DNA from: Dokdonella fugitiva
GTDB lineage: Bacteria > Pseudomonadota > Gammaproteobacteria > Xanthomonadales > Rhodanobacteraceae
Direction: 5' to 3'
Length of the DNA: 64,000 nucleotides
Assembly: GCF_014138265.1 (NCBI RefSeq)
Contig: NZ_JACGXL010000001.1
Span: 1,062,525-1,126,524, forward strand
The notes under the pieces: model-generated
Seen by the model: only the letters and a program-made list of their open reading frames with translations
The model's database searches: none
What the model was told of the DNA's origin: nothing
Position numbers and translations under genes: made by a program
In this document: positions 10,339 to 22,210 of the stretch, one piece after another
How positions within the stretch are numbered: the first letter of the stretch is position 1
How the letters are laid out: every line of letters begins with the position of its first letter

Positions 10339-11187
10339 GTGTGGTTCGATGGAGAACTCGTCGACCCCGACGACGCTCGCGTCGGCCTCACGACCCACGC
10401 GCTACACTACGGCAGCGGCGTGTTCGAAGGCATCCGCGCCTACGCGACGCGCGACGGCGCGGCGGTGTTCCGCCTCGCCGACCATCTCGAGCGCATGCGC
10501 AAGGGCGCCGCGCTGCTCGGCATTGCATTCGACGCGGCAATCGCGACCGACGCGATCCTCGCGACGCTGCGCGCGAACCGCCAGCGCGACGCCTACGTGC
10601 GCCCGCTCGCCTGGGTCGGCGCCGGCGGCTTCGGCCTCGACGTCGCCGACCACGCGCAGCACCTCATGGTCGCGACGACGCCGACGACCGTGCACCTCGG
10701 CGGCGTGCGTACGCGGCTCGGCGTGTCGCCCTGGCGGCGCAATCCCGCGCGTTCGCTGCCGCCGCTCAAGCTCTGCGGCGCGTACGTCAACTCGATTCTC
10801 GCCAAGCGCGAGGCGAAGTCGCGCGGCTACGACGAGGCGCTGTTCGTCGACGACGACGGCTTCGTGGTCGAATGCACGGGTGCGAACGTGTTCGCGGTCA
10901 GCGGCGACCGCATCGTCGCGATCGAGCACGCGGATGCGCTGCCCGGCATCACGCGCGACACGCTCGTCGCGCTGTCCGGCGCCGAATGCCGTGCGATGAG
11001 CCTTGCCGAACTGCGCGACGCCGACGAGGTGTTCGTCTGCGGCACGGCCGCCGAAGTCGCGCCGATCGCTTCGCTCGAAGGACGCGAGTACGGTGCCGGG
11101 CCGGTCGCGCGCGAACTCGCTGCGCTGTACGCGCGCGTCGTGCGCGGCGACGCGGCCGCGCCGTCGGCGTGGCTGACGGCCGCCTGA
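10339..11187 (+). CDS. ilvE: Branched-chain amino acid aminotransferase
   Basis: 282 residues from the GTG at 10339, where homology starts ([32 protein letters not shown]), the usual N-terminus of class IV BCAA transaminases. A GTG at 10222 would add 39 residues, but these would be encoded by the REP element and look non-native. PLP-related motifs include [14 protein letters not shown] and ECTGANVF. It performs the last amino transfer to Val, Leu and Ile. No good ribosome binding site precedes 10339, so the exact start is uncertain. Confidence 0.9.
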   Translation: MWFDGELVDPDDARVGLTTHALHYGSGVFEGIRAYATRDGAAVFRLADHLERMRKGAALLGIAFDAAIATDAILATLRANRQRDAYVRPLAWVGAGGFGLDVADHAQHLMVATTPTTVHLGGVRTRLGVSPWRRNPARSLPPLKLCGAYVNSILAKREAKSRGYDEALFVDDDGFVVECTGANVFAVSGDRIVAIEHADALPGITRDTLVALSGAECRAMSLAELRDADEVFVCGTAAEVAPIASLEGREYGAGPVARELAALYARVVRGDAAAPSAWLTAA

Positions 11188-11189
11188 CG

Positions 11190-12271
11190 ATGGACACGAT
11201 CGAGCCCGAGGTACGCGCGGTCGGCTTCGCCGACGTGCTCGTCGCGCAGGCGCGCCTGCGCGCGCACCTCGTGCCGACACCGGTCCATCACGCCGCGCGC
11301 TTCGGCTGCTGGCTCAAGCTCGAGAACCTGCAGCGCACCGGCTCGTACAAGGTGCGCGGGGCGCTCAACGCATTGCTCGCCGCGCGCGAACGCGGCGACC
11401 GCCGCGCGATCGTCGCTGCCTCCGCCGGCAACCATGCGCAGGGTCTCGCCTGGGCCGCCTGGCGCCTCGGCGTGCGCGCGATCACCGTGATGCCGCGCTC
11501 CGCGCCGGCGACGAAGGTCGCCGGCGTCGCCCACTGGGGCGCGACCGTACGCCTGCACGGCGACACCTACGACGAAACCAAGGCGTTCGCGGCTGCGCTC
11601 GCGGCGCAGCACGACTGGCGCCTGCTGCCCGCGTTCGACGACCCGGACGTGATCGCCGGACAGGGCACGGTCGGCCTCGAGCTCGCCGCGCTCGCGCCCG
11701 ACGTCGTGCTCGTGCCGATCGGCGGCGGCGGCCTCGCCGCCGGCGTCGCACTGGCGCTGAAATCGCTGCGCGGCGCCCGCGCGCGCCGCGTGCGGGTGAT
11801 CGGCGCGCAGGTCGAAGGCGCCGACGCGATGGCGCGCGTGCTGCGCGGCGAGGATGCCGCGCGCGATCCCGCGCCGACGCTCGCCGACGGCGTGCGCGTG
11901 AAGGAACCGGGCCGGCTGACCCGGCGCGTGCTCGCCGAACTGCTCGACGACCTCGTCATCGTGCGCGAAGCCGAACTGCGCGAGACCCTCGTGCGCCTCG
12001 CGCTCGAGGAGCACGTGATCGCCGAAGGCGCGGGCGCGCTCGCGCTCGCCGCAGGCCGCCGCGTCGCCGGGCGCCGCAAGTGCGCGGTCGTCTCCGGCGG
12101 CAACGTCGACGCCGCCGTGCTCGCGCGCCTGCTCGCCGACGTACGGCCGCGTCCGCCCCGCCGCCCGCGCCGGCGTGCGCGCGAAGGCGACGGCGAGGCC
12201 GCGCCGGCCGCCGTATCCCCCGCCTTTCACCCATCCGTGTCCACTCGTCCCCTGCCCGAGGAAACCCCCGC

Positions 12272-12275
<4 letters not shown>
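11190..12275 (+). CDS. ilvA: Threonine dehydratase, catalytic domain only
   Basis: 361 residues. The PLP lysine motif [11 protein letters not shown], the ASAGNHAQG loop and the phosphate-binding GGGGLAAG glycines are present. It makes 2-oxobutyrate for isoleucine. After about residue 320 the chain becomes Pro/Arg-rich ([12 protein letters not shown]) and there is no C-terminal ACT-type regulatory domain as in biosynthetic E. coli IlvA; by length it resembles TdcB-like dehydratases. Its place in the operon argues for a biosynthetic role. The stop overlaps the leuA ATG. Confidence 0.9.
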
Positions 12276-13819
<1,544 letters not shown>

Positions 13820-13843
13820 CCCCCTCCCCATCCGACCAAGACC

Positions 13844-15256
13844 ATGCAACCGAGAACCCTGTTCGACAAGTTGTGGGACGCGCATGTCGTCGTCCCGGAA
13901 ACCGACGCGGCGCCCGCGACGCTCTACGTCGACCTGCACCTCGTGCACGAAGTCACCTCTCCGCAGGCGTTCGCCGAGCTCGACGCGCGCGGGCTCTCCG
14001 TGCGTCGCCCCGAGCGCACCAAGGCGACGCTCGATCACTCGACGCCGACCCTGCCCGCCGGCGCGGACGGCCGGCTGCCGTACGCGAGCGCCGACGCGCA
14101 GGCGCAGGTCGAGGCGCTGCGCCGCAACGCCGCGAAGCACGCGATCGAGCTGTTCGACTTCGACGGCGGCGAGCGCGGCATCGTGCACGTCGTCGGCCCG
14201 GAGCTCGGCCTCACGCTGCCCGGCACGACGATCGTCTGCGGCGACAGCCACACCGCGACGCACGGTGCGTTCGGCGCGCTCGCGTTCGGCATCGGCACGA
14301 GCGAAGTCGCGCACGTGCTCGCGACGCAATGCCTGCTGCAGCGCAAGCCGAAGTCGCTCGCGATCACCGTCGAGGGTGAGTTCGGCCCGGGCGTCGGTGC
14401 GAAGGACCTGATCCTGCACGTGATCGGCGTGATCGGCGTCAACGGCGGCACCGGCCACGTGATCGAGTACCGCGGCAGTGCGATCCGCGCGCTGTCGATG
14501 GAACAGCGCATGACCGTCTGCAACATGTCGATCGAAGCCGGCGCACGTGCGGGCCTGGTCGCACCCGACGAGATCACGTTCGACTATCTCGCGCGCACGC
14601 CGCGTGCACCGCGCGGCGATGCGTTCGCGCGCGCGGTCGCGCACTGGCGATCGTTCGCCGGCGATCCCGGCGCACGCCACGACGCCGAGGTGCGCATCGA
14701 CGCGCGCGACGTACGGCCGACCGTGACCTGGGGCACGCATCCTGGCCAGGTCGCGGCGATCGACGCGCGCATCCCGCCGGCCGCCGACGCCGACACGGCC
14801 AAGGCGCGCGACTACATGGGCTGGAGCGAAGGCGCCGCGGTGGCGGGCCGCGCGGTCGACGTCGTCTTCGTCGGCAGCTGCACGAACGCGCGCATCGGCG
14901 ACCTGCGCGAGGTCGCGCGTGTGCTGCGCGATCGCCGCGTGCACCCGCGCGTGCGCATGCTCGTCGTTCCGGGCTCCGAGCGCGTCAAGCGTGCGGCCGA
15001 GGACGAGGGCATCGATCGCATCGTGCGCGCGGCAGGCGCCGAGTGGCGCGAACCCGGCTGCTCGATGTGCATCGCGATGAACGGCGATCTCGTCGCGGCC
15101 GGCCAACTCGCGGTGTCGACGAGCAATCGCAACTTCGAGGGCCGCCAGGGCAAGGGCGCGCGCACCGTGCTCGCCTCGCCGCTGACCGCCGCGGTGTGCG
15201 CGGTCACCGGCGAAATCACCGACCCGCGCGCGTTCCTGTCGACGGAGGCCGCATGA
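13844..15256 (+). CDS. leuC: 3-Isopropylmalate dehydratase large subunit
   Basis: 470 residues, aconitase superfamily. Start motif [16 protein letters not shown] is typical. Cysteines for the [4Fe-4S] cluster are in VGSCTNARI (about 346) and GCSMC (about 406-409); [22 protein letters not shown] is also conserved. It works with LeuD to isomerise isopropylmalate. It is separated from leuA by 24 bases; its stop overlaps the leuD ATG. Confidence 0.97.
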   Translation: MQPRTLFDKLWDAHVVVPETDAAPATLYVDLHLVHEVTSPQAFAELDARGLSVRRPERTKATLDHSTPTLPAGADGRLPYASADAQAQVEALRRNAAKHAIELFDFDGGERGIVHVVGPELGLTLPGTTIVCGDSHTATHGAFGALAFGIGTSEVAHVLATQCLLQRKPKSLAITVEGEFGPGVGAKDLILHVIGVIGVNGGTGHVIEYRGSAIRALSMEQRMTVCNMSIEAGARAGLVAPDEITFDYLARTPRAPRGDAFARAVAHWRSFAGDPGARHDAEVRIDARDVRPTVTWGTHPGQVAAIDARIPPAADADTAKARDYMGWSEGAAVAGRAVDVVFVGSCTNARIGDLREVARVLRDRRVHPRVRMLVVPGSERVKRAAEDEGIDRIVRAAGAEWREPGCSMCIAMNGDLVAAGQLAVSTSNRNFEGRQGKGARTVLASPLTAAVCAVTGEITDPRAFLSTEAA

Positions 15257-15882
15257 GCACGCCCGCGTCCTCCTCGCCTGCGCGCGATGCCGTGCGCTTC
15301 AGCTGGCGCAGTGTCGTGCTGCCCCAGCGCAACATCGACACCGACCAGATCATCCCCGCACGCTTCCTCACCACGACCGAACGGCACGGACTCGGCCGGC
15401 ATGCGTTCGCCGACTGGCGCACGCGCGCTGACGGTTCGCCGAATCCCGACTTCCCGTTCGGCCGTGCCGAGAACGCAGGCGCCGCGATCCTCGTGGCGGG
15501 CCGCAACTTCGGCTGCGGATCGTCGCGCGAGCACGCGCCGTGGGCGCTCGCCGATCTCGGCCTGCGCGCGATCGTCAGCAGCGAGATCGCCGACATCTTC
15601 CGCAGCAATGCGCTGAAGAACGGCCTGCTGCCGATCGTGCTCGACGACACGATCGTCGACGAACTGCTCGCGCGGCCCGGCCTCGAACTCGTCGTCGACA
15701 TCGCCGCCTGCACGCTCGCGCTGCCCGACGGACGTACGTTCGCGTTCCCGCTCGACGCGTTCGCGCGCACCTGCCTGCTCGAAGGCGTCGACACGCTCGG
15801 CTACCTGCTGCGCCAGGACGCCGCGATCACCGCTTACGAATCCCGCCTTCCCGCCCACGAGGAATCCACTCATGCACGCTGA
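15253..15882 (+). CDS. leuD: 3-Isopropylmalate dehydratase small subunit
   Basis: 209 residues of the swivel-domain type, with [13 protein letters not shown], the substrate-binding loop [16 protein letters not shown] and the family-typical [12 protein letters not shown]. It completes the LeuCD heterodimer. The ATG overlaps the leuC stop and the last 11 bases overlap leuB. Confidence 0.97.
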   Translation: MSTPASSSPARDAVRFSWRSVVLPQRNIDTDQIIPARFLTTTERHGLGRHAFADWRTRADGSPNPDFPFGRAENAGAAILVAGRNFGCGSSREHAPWALADLGLRAIVSSEIADIFRSNALKNGLLPIVLDDTIVDELLARPGLELVVDIAACTLALPDGRTFAFPLDAFARTCLLEGVDTLGYLLRQDAAITAYESRLPAHEESTHAR

Positions 15883-16957
15883 CATCGTCGTACTGCCCGG
15901 GGACGGCATCGGGCCCGAGGTGACCGCTGCCGCCGTCGCGGTGCTGCGCGCGGTCGCGCGCGTGCACGGCCATCGCTTCGACCTGCACGAGCATGCGATC
16001 GGCGGCGCCGCGATCGACGCGAGCGGCGAACCGCTGCCGGCGGCGACGCTCGCCGCGTGCCGCGCCGCCGACGCCGTGCTGCTCGGCGCGGTCGGCGGAC
16101 CGAAGTGGTCCGATCCGAATGCGAAGGTGCGTCCCGAACAGGGCCTGCTCGCACTGCGCAAGGGGCTCGGCCTCTACGCGAACCTGCGTCCGGTGCAGCC
16201 GCACGCGGCGACGCTCGGCGCGGCGCCGATCAAGCCGCACCTGCTCGCCGGCGTCGATCTCGTCGTCGTGCGCGAGCTCACCGGCGGCATCTACTTCGGC
16301 GACAAGACGCGTGACGGCGACGGCGCGAGCGACCTGTGTGCATACAGCGTCGCCGAGATCGAGCGCGTCGTGCGGCGCGCGTGCGCGCTCGCGCGGACGC
16401 GGCGCCGGCACGTGACGTCGGTCGACAAGGCGAACGTGCTCGAGACCTCGCGCCTGTGGCGCGACGTCGCCACGCGCGTCGCGCGCGAGGAGTTCCCCGA
16501 CGTGACGCTCGAGCACCAGCTGGTCGACTCGATGGCGATGCACCTGCTCGCCAAGCCGCGCGCGTTCGATGTCGTCGTCACCGAGAACATGTTCGGCGAC
16601 ATCCTCACCGACGAGGCGTCGATGCTCGCCGGCTCGATGGGACTGCTGCCGTCGGCCTCGCTCGGCGACGGACGCGCGGGACTGTACGAACCGATCCACG
16701 GTTCGGCGCCCGACATCGCCGGTCGCGGCATCGCCAACCCGGTCGGCGCGATCCTCAGCGCGGCACTGCTGTTGCGCCACTCGCTCGGGCTCGACGAGGA
16801 AGGCGCGCGCATCGAGCGCGCGGTGTCCGACGCGCTCGATGCCGGCGTGTTCACTGCCGACCTGTCACCCTATCGCGCAGCGACGACGGCGGAGATGACC
16901 GCAGCGGTGATCGACCGGCTCGTCGCGCCGTGCGCGGTGGTCGACCTGCGCGACTGA
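15872..16957 (+). CDS. leuB: 3-Isopropylmalate dehydrogenase
   Basis: 361 residues. NAD and substrate motifs: [10 protein letters not shown] at the N-terminus, [52 protein letters not shown] and the GSAPDIAG loop. It oxidises and decarboxylates 3-isopropylmalate to 2-oxoisocaproate, the last leucine-specific step before IlvE. It is the last gene of the operon and is followed by a degenerate REP element. Confidence 0.97.
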   Translation: MHADIVVLPGDGIGPEVTAAAVAVLRAVARVHGHRFDLHEHAIGGAAIDASGEPLPAATLAACRAADAVLLGAVGGPKWSDPNAKVRPEQGLLALRKGLGLYANLRPVQPHAATLGAAPIKPHLLAGVDLVVVRELTGGIYFGDKTRDGDGASDLCAYSVAEIERVVRRACALARTRRRHVTSVDKANVLETSRLWRDVATRVAREEFPDVTLEHQLVDSMAMHLLAKPRAFDVVVTENMFGDILTDEASMLAGSMGLLPSASLGDGRAGLYEPIHGSAPDIAGRGIANPVGAILSAALLLRHSLGLDEEGARIERAVSDALDAGVFTADLSPYRAATTAEMTAAVIDRLVAPCAVVDLRD

Positions 16958-16969
16958 AGCGCCTCTTTC

Positions 16970-17058
16970 GCAGAAGCGGCTTCAGCCGCGATGCTTCCCG
17001 TCGAATCGGTCCATGTCGAACCGGTCAATGAATCATCGCAGCGCAAGCCGCTCCTGCA
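16970..17058. repeat. Degenerate REP-like inverted repeat after leuB
   Basis: Left arm near 16970-16995 (AGCGGCTTCAGCCGCGATGC) and right arm near 17033-17057 (CATCGCAGCGCAAGCCGCTC) are related to the perfect element at 7087 but have diverged and are separated by about 37 bases. It may serve as operon 3' end processing signal. Confidence 0.65.
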
Positions 17059-17119
17059 AGAGTCCTGTCGACCGACCTTGCGTTGCCAGCCCGGCGAAAC
17101 CGGCGCTTCGCGCGAGGCG

Positions 17120-17824
17120 TCAGAATTTTTCCAGCGCAATGTTCGACTCCACCGCCCTTTCGGGTGCATCGCTGCGATCCTGGAATAGAAACACGTAAAA
17201 CATATGGAAGCGCCCGGCGTACATGAACTGGGCATGCAGGCGGGTACCTTCGGGCTGGGACGCCGGAACGAGATCGAACCGGAACGTAGCCACCACGCCC
17301 TTCTCCTTCTGCCATTTGTCGGACAGGGCGGGAGCGGTGCTCAGGGTCTTGTCCAGGAAGAAGGACAGGGCGTCGCGGTCGTGCCCTTGCGGCCCCTTGA
17401 TGTCGAGGTGCAGCAGCGACGCACCGCCGAACTTTTCGGTCATCTCGTCGAAGACGTCGAGAACCGCCTGTTTGGCCTCGCCAAAGTCCTTGCCTTCGTA
17501 TTTCCAGATCTGGATGAAATCCAGCCGATCGTTCTCGAAAACGAAGGAGACGCCCGACTTCCGGCCGTTCAGCTGCGCATTGCGCACCTCCAGACCACCT
17601 GTAGCGGCCACGTTCTCGTACGGGCCGTACTCGGCGAACGAAGCTACCTGCACGCGCGTCATGCCCAGCCGCCAAGATCCGATCTCGTAAGGCGCAGCGG
17701 TCGCGCCCGACCAAGGGATGAGCAGCGCCACGACAAGGGACGCCCATGTCCGAATTTTGCGTGTCAACGGGAAATCCAGTTCCGGCGCTCCGGAAATCAT
17801 CCCTATCGCTTGCCGGGCGGTCAA
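17120..17824 (-). CDS. Secreted protein of unknown function
   Basis: 234 residues. A hydrophobic segment after KIRTW (SLVVALLIPWSGATAA) reads as a signal peptide, but it begins unusually late (around residue 28), so an internal start such as the ATG at 17800 or a later alternative codon is likely. The mature part is mixed alpha/beta, soluble and without a motif I recognise (WRLGMTRVQVASF, GRKSGVSFVFENDRLDFIQIW). Base composition is less GC-extreme than the neighbours. It sits alone between leuB and ccmF on the opposite strand. Confidence 0.72.
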   Translation of the reverse strand: MTARQAIGMISGAPELDFPLTRKIRTWASLVVALLIPWSGATAAPYEIGSWRLGMTRVQVASFAEYGPYENVAATGGLEVRNAQLNGRKSGVSFVFENDRLDFIQIWKYEGKDFGEAKQAVLDVFDEMTEKFGGASLLHLDIKGPQGHDRDALSFFLDKTLSTAPALSDKWQKEKGVVATFRFDLVPASQPEGTRLHAQFMYAGRFHMFYVFLFQDRSDAPERAVESNIALEKF

Positions 17825-17971
17825 GGCCCGCTCGCCTTCTCCAGCATGAGGCCCGCCCGCCCCGTGCCAATGCGGCTATGCGCCGTTCTGCCACAGCGGC
17901 TCGAGAGGCACGTCCGACGATCCATGGCGGAAGTCGCGTAAGCTTGCGGTTTCGTTTCCGGCGTCGCCCCG

Positions 17972-19963
17972 ATGATCCCCGAACTCGGCCAATTCGCCCT
18001 GATCCTCGCCTTGCTGCTCTCGGCGGCGCAGTGCGTGCTGCCGATCCTCGGCGCACAGCTTCGCAACCGCGCGCTGATCGCGGTCGCGCGGCCCGCGGTC
18101 GCCGGCCAGGCGGTGTTCGTCGGGCTCGCGTTCGCGATCCTCACGTTCGCGTTCGTCACGCAGGACTTCTCGGTCGCCTACGTCGCGCAGAACTCGAACT
18201 CGGTGCTGCCGTGGTACTACCGCTTCACGGCGGTGTGGGGCGCGCACGAGGGCTCGATGCTGTTGTGGGTGCTGGTCCTCAACCTCTGGACCGTCGCGGT
18301 CGCCGCGTTCAGCCGCCGCCTGCCCGACGACTTCATCGCCCGCGTGCTCGGCGTGCTCGGCTTCATCAGCTTCGGCTTCCTGCTGTTCATGGTGCTGACG
18401 TCGAACCCGTTCCTGCGCGAACTGCCGATGCCGGCCGACGGCAACGACCTCAACCCGGTGTTGCAGGATCCCGGCATGATCGTGCACCCGCCGATGCTCT
18501 ACATGGGCTTCGTCGGCTTCTCGGTCGCCTTCGCGTTCGCGATCGCGGCGCTGCTCGGCGGCAACCTCGACGTCGCCTGGGTGCGCTGGGCACGTCCGTG
18601 GACGAACGTCGCGTGGTCGTTCCTCACGCTCGGCATCGCGCTCGGCAGCTGGTGGGCGTACTACGAACTCGGCTGGGGCGGCTGGTGGTTCTGGGATCCG
18701 GTGGAGAACTCCTCGTTCATGCCGTGGCTGGTCGGCACCGCGCTCATCCATTCGCAGGCGGTGACCGAGAAGCGCGGTTCGTTCCGCGCATGGACGCTGC
18801 TGCTCGCGATCTTCGCGTTCTCGCTGTCGCTGCTCGGCACCTTCCTCGTGCGCTCGGGCGTGCTCACGAGCGTGCATTCGTTCGCGGCGGACCCGAAGCG
18901 CGGCCTGTTCATCCTCTCGTTCCTCGCGATCGTGATCGGCGGTTCGCTGCTGCTGTACGCGCTGCGCGCGCCGAAGGTCGCCGGAGGCGAACCGTTCGCC
19001 GCGGCGTCACGCGAGACCCTGCTGCTCGTCAACAACCTCATGTTCACGGTCGCCGCGGCGATGGTGCTGCTCGGCACGCTGTTCCCGATGATCGGCGACG
19101 CGTTCGACCTCGGTCGCATCTCGGTCGGCCCGCCCTACTTCGGCTTCATGTTCGTGCTGCTCATGCTGCCGGTCGTGCTGCTGTTGCCGTTCGGGCCGTT
19201 CGTGAAATGGCGCAGCGGCGATTTCAAGGCCGCGTTCAGGCACCTGCGCCCCGTGCTGTTGCTGCCGTTCGCGCTTCTTCTCGCCGCATGGCTGCGCGGC
19301 GGCGATCTTTCCGCGTGGGGTCGCGCCTACTGGGGCGTCGCCGCGTCGCTCTGGGTCGGTCTGGGCATCGTGCTGTACGCGCTGCACCGCTGGCGCACCT
19401 TGCCGCGTGGTCGGCGCTACACGCCGGAAATGCTCGGCATGATCTGCGCGCACTTCGGCGTCGCACTGTTCCTTGCCGGCGTGCTCGTCGTCGAGGCGAC
19501 CAGCGTCGAGAAGGACGTGCGCCTCGCGCCGAACCAGAGCGTGACGATCGGCACGCTCGCGTTCCGCTTCGACGGCGTGAAGGAGGCGCAAGGCCCGAAC
19601 TTCCGCGCGCAACAGGGCACGGTCAGCGTGCTCGAAGGCGACCGGGTCGTCGCGACGTTGCAGCCGCAGAAGCGCGTCTACGCGCGCAACCAGCAACCGC
19701 AGACCGAGTCGGCGATCGATCCCGGCCTGTTCCGCGACATCTACGTCGCGCTCGGCGAACCGGTCGGCGACGACGGCGCCTGGGCCGTGCGCGTCTACGT
19801 GAAACCGTTCGTGCGCTGGATCTGGCTCGGCGCGCTGTTCATGATGTTCGGAGGCCTGCTCGCCGCCGCCGACCGCCGCTTCCGCCGCCTGCCCGAAGGC
19901 GCGCCGGCGCCTGCCGACGCGAACACGACGACCGCGACGGGTGTCGCCGGAGCGACCGCATGA
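17972..19963 (+). CDS. ccmF: CcmF, cytochrome c heme lyase core subunit
   Basis: 663 residues with about 14-15 membrane segments. The WWD domain (YELGWGGWWFWDPVENSSFMPW) is at about residues 230-252 and family histidines lie in AHEGSMLLWV, IVHPPMLYMG and ALIHSQ. CcmF receives heme from CcmE and attaches it to apocytochrome c with CcmHI. It starts the second ccm block, separated from ccmE. The stop overlaps ccmG. Confidence 0.97.
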   Translation: MIPELGQFALILALLLSAAQCVLPILGAQLRNRALIAVARPAVAGQAVFVGLAFAILTFAFVTQDFSVAYVAQNSNSVLPWYYRFTAVWGAHEGSMLLWVLVLNLWTVAVAAFSRRLPDDFIARVLGVLGFISFGFLLFMVLTSNPFLRELPMPADGNDLNPVLQDPGMIVHPPMLYMGFVGFSVAFAFAIAALLGGNLDVAWVRWARPWTNVAWSFLTLGIALGSWWAYYELGWGGWWFWDPVENSSFMPWLVGTALIHSQAVTEKRGSFRAWTLLLAIFAFSLSLLGTFLVRSGVLTSVHSFAADPKRGLFILSFLAIVIGGSLLLYALRAPKVAGGEPFAAASRETLLLVNNLMFTVAAAMVLLGTLFPMIGDAFDLGRISVGPPYFGFMFVLLMLPVVLLLPFGPFVKWRSGDFKAAFRHLRPVLLLPFALLLAAWLRGGDLSAWGRAYWGVAASLWVGLGIVLYALHRWRTLPRGRRYTPEMLGMICAHFGVALFLAGVLVVEATSVEKDVRLAPNQSVTIGTLAFRFDGVKEAQGPNFRAQQGTVSVLEGDRVVATLQPQKRVYARNQQPQTESAIDPGLFRDIYVALGEPVGDDGAWAVRVYVKPFVRWIWLGALFMMFGGLLAAADRRFRRLPEGAPAPADANTTTATGVAGATA

Positions 19964-20505
19964 ATGCACGCCTGCTGCCGCTCGCGGGCTTCCTGCTCGT
20001 GCTCGCCCTGCTCGGCTTCGGCATCTGGTGGAGCGGCACGCACGACCTGCGCGAGGTGCCGTCGCCGCTGATCGGCAAGCCGGCGCCGACGTTCTCGCTG
20101 CCGCTGCTCGACGATCCGTCGAAGTCGCTCGGCAGCAAGGAACTCGCCGGCAAGCCCTACCTGCTCAACGTGTTCGCGAGCTGGTGCGTGGCGTGCCGCG
20201 ACGAGCATCCGATCCTCATGCGCGAAGGCAAGCGCCTGGGCATCCGTCTCGTCGGCTTCAACTACAAGGACCCGGCCGACGACGCCAGGCGCTGGCTCGC
20301 GCAGTACGGCAACCCGTACGACGACATCGTCGCCGACCTGCCCGGCGACGTGGCGATCGACTTCGGCGTGACCGGCGCGCCCGAGACCTTCCTCGTCGAT
20401 GCCGACGGCATCGTGCGCTACAAGTACATCAGCCCGATCACGCCGCAGGTGATCGCGACCGAATTGCTGCCGCGCATCGCGAAGCTGCAGCAGGGGGCGA
20501 AATGA
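19960..20505 (+). CDS. ccmG: CcmG/DsbE, thiol:disulfide oxidoreductase
   Basis: 181 residues: one N-terminal membrane anchor, then a periplasmic thioredoxin fold with active site WCVAC (Cys76, Cys79), the acidic insertion and GAPETFLVDADG cis-proline loop. It keeps apocytochrome c cysteines reduced for heme ligation. Overlapping ATGA junctions link it to ccmF and ccmH. Confidence 0.96.
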   Translation: MNARLLPLAGFLLVLALLGFGIWWSGTHDLREVPSPLIGKPAPTFSLPLLDDPSKSLGSKELAGKPYLLNVFASWCVACRDEHPILMREGKRLGIRLVGFNYKDPADDARRWLAQYGNPYDDIVADLPGDVAIDFGVTGAPETFLVDADGIVRYKYISPITPQVIATELLPRIAKLQQGAK

Positions 20506-20948
20506 GGCGCGTCCTGCTCGCGCTCGCGTTCGCGCTGGCCGCAGCGTCGGCCGGCGCGGCGGTCGATCCGCTACCGTTCAAGGATCGCGCCGAGGAAGTG
20601 CGCTTCCAGAACCTGACCAAGCAGCTGCGTTGCCTCGTCTGCCAGAACGAGAGTCTCAACGATTCGAGCGCGCCACTCGCGGCCGACCTGCGCCGCGACG
20701 TGTTCGAACAGATGCGTGCCGGCAAGAGCGATGCCGAGATCAAGCAATGGCTGACCGCGCGCTACAGTGACTTCGTGCTGTACGACCCGCCGCTGCGCGG
20801 CGGCACCTTCCTGCTCTGGTTCGGCCCGCTGCTCGTACTCGGCGCGGGCGCCGTCGTGGTCGCGCTGAACGTGCGACGCCGCGCGCGCAACGCCACCGCG
20901 CAGCCTCCGGCGCGGCCCGCGTCGACCGACGTCGAGGAAGACTGGTGA
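20502..20948 (+). CDS. ccmH: CcmH, apocytochrome c thiol-reductase subunit
   Basis: 148 residues: signal peptide, the helical-bundle domain with LRCLVCQN (Cys44, Cys47), YSDFVLYDPPLRGGTFLLW and a C-terminal membrane helix. This is the short CcmH; the TPR half found fused in E. coli CcmH is the separate next gene, ccmI. The stop overlaps the next start. Confidence 0.96.
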   Translation: MRRVLLALAFALAAASAGAAVDPLPFKDRAEEVRFQNLTKQLRCLVCQNESLNDSSAPLAADLRRDVFEQMRAGKSDAEIKQWLTARYSDFVLYDPPLRGGTFLLWFGPLLVLGAGAVVVALNVRRRARNATAQPPARPASTDVEEDW

Positions 20949-22183
20949 TGGCGATCTTCGTGTTGTGCGCGGCGTCGATGATCGCCGCCGCGCTCGCGTT
21001 CGTGCTCGTGCCGCTGCTGCGCCATCGCCGCAGCGCCGCCGACGGTGGCCTCGCGGCACGGCAGCGGCGCGCGCTCGACGAGGCACTCGCCGCGGGCGTC
21101 ATCGACGCCGACGAACATGCGCGCAAACGCAGCGCGCTCGCGTCCACGGCCGGCGCGAGCACGGCACCGTCTCGCACCGCCTTCGCGGCGCTGCTGCTCG
21201 TCGCCCTGCTGCTGCCCGCATCGGCGCTGCTGCTGTACCGCTTCGTCGGCACGCCGCAGGCGCTCGACCCCGCCAACCGCGTCGCTGCCGACGGCGAGCA
21301 CGGACCGGACATGGAACAGGCGATGGCTGCGCTCGCCGAACGCCTGAAGGCGCAACCCGACGACGTCGAAGGCTGGGCCCTGCTCGCGCGCGCGTACCAG
21401 GCGACCGGCCGTGCGCAGGAATCGCTCGACGCCTACCGGCGCGCGCACGAACTGGCGAAGGACAACAGCGCGCTCACCGTCGAATACGCGCAGGCGCTCG
21501 CGGTCGCCGCACCGGGCCATCGCATCGACGGCGAGGCGCGCATGCTGCTCGACGGCGTGTTGAAGGCCGATCCGACCAACCAGCGCGCCCTCTGGCTCGC
21601 CGGCATCAGCGACTTCCAGGGCGCGCAGTACGACGCCGCGATCGCGCGCTGGAACACGTTGCTGCCGCTGCTCGGCGCCGGCGAGGTCGCCGACAGCGTG
21701 CGCGAGCAGATCGCACTCGCACAGGCACGACGCGACGGCAAGGAACCACCCGAAACCGCGCCCGCGGCGATGCCACGACCCGAAGGCACCGCCGCGTCCG
21801 CCGCTCCCGCGGCCGCGACGCCGGACGCCGCGAATGCGCCGAAGCTCACCGTGCAGGTCGCGCTCGATCCTAAGCTCGAGGATCGCCTCGACCCTTCGGC
21901 GACGTTGTTCGTGTTCGCACGCGCCGCCAGCGGCCCGCCGATGCCACTCGCGATCCAGCGGCTGAAGGCGTCGCAGCTGCCGCTCACGGTCACGCTCGAC
22001 GAGAGCAACGGCATGCTGCCGAACCTCAAGCTCTCGATGTTCCCGCAAGTGGTCATCGGCGCACGCGTGTCGAAGTCCGGCAACGCGATGCCGCAGGGCG
22101 GCGACCTGCAGGTGCTGTCGCCGCCGATCGACGTTCACCGCCGCGAACCGGTCGCGCTCACGATCGACCAGGTCGTACCCTGA
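20948..22183 (+). CDS. ccmI: CcmI, TPR-containing cytochrome c biogenesis protein
   Basis: 411 residues from ATG 20948 (a GTG one codon earlier is equally possible). Two membrane helices at the N-terminus flank a cytoplasmic loop with heptad-like ADEHARKRSAL; TPR repeats follow (DDVEGWALLARAYQATGRAQESLDAYRRA) and a C-terminal beta domain (LTVQVALDPKLEDRL). It binds apocytochrome c and presents it to CcmFH. An Ala/Pro linker sits at about 275-300. It is the last gene of the second ccm block. Confidence 0.93.
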   Translation: MAIFVLCAASMIAAALAFVLVPLLRHRRSAADGGLAARQRRALDEALAAGVIDADEHARKRSALASTAGASTAPSRTAFAALLLVALLLPASALLLYRFVGTPQALDPANRVAADGEHGPDMEQAMAALAERLKAQPDDVEGWALLARAYQATGRAQESLDAYRRAHELAKDNSALTVEYAQALAVAAPGHRIDGEARMLLDGVLKADPTNQRALWLAGISDFQGAQYDAAIARWNTLLPLLGAGEVADSVREQIALAQARRDGKEPPETAPAAMPRPEGTAASAAPAAATPDAANAPKLTVQVALDPKLEDRLDPSATLFVFARAASGPPMPLAIQRLKASQLPLTVTLDESNGMLPNLKLSMFPQVVIGARVSKSGNAMPQGGDLQVLSPPIDVHRREPVALTIDQVVP

Positions 22184-22210
22184 CCGCGCCGTGGGCGCGT
22201 GCCCGCGGCG

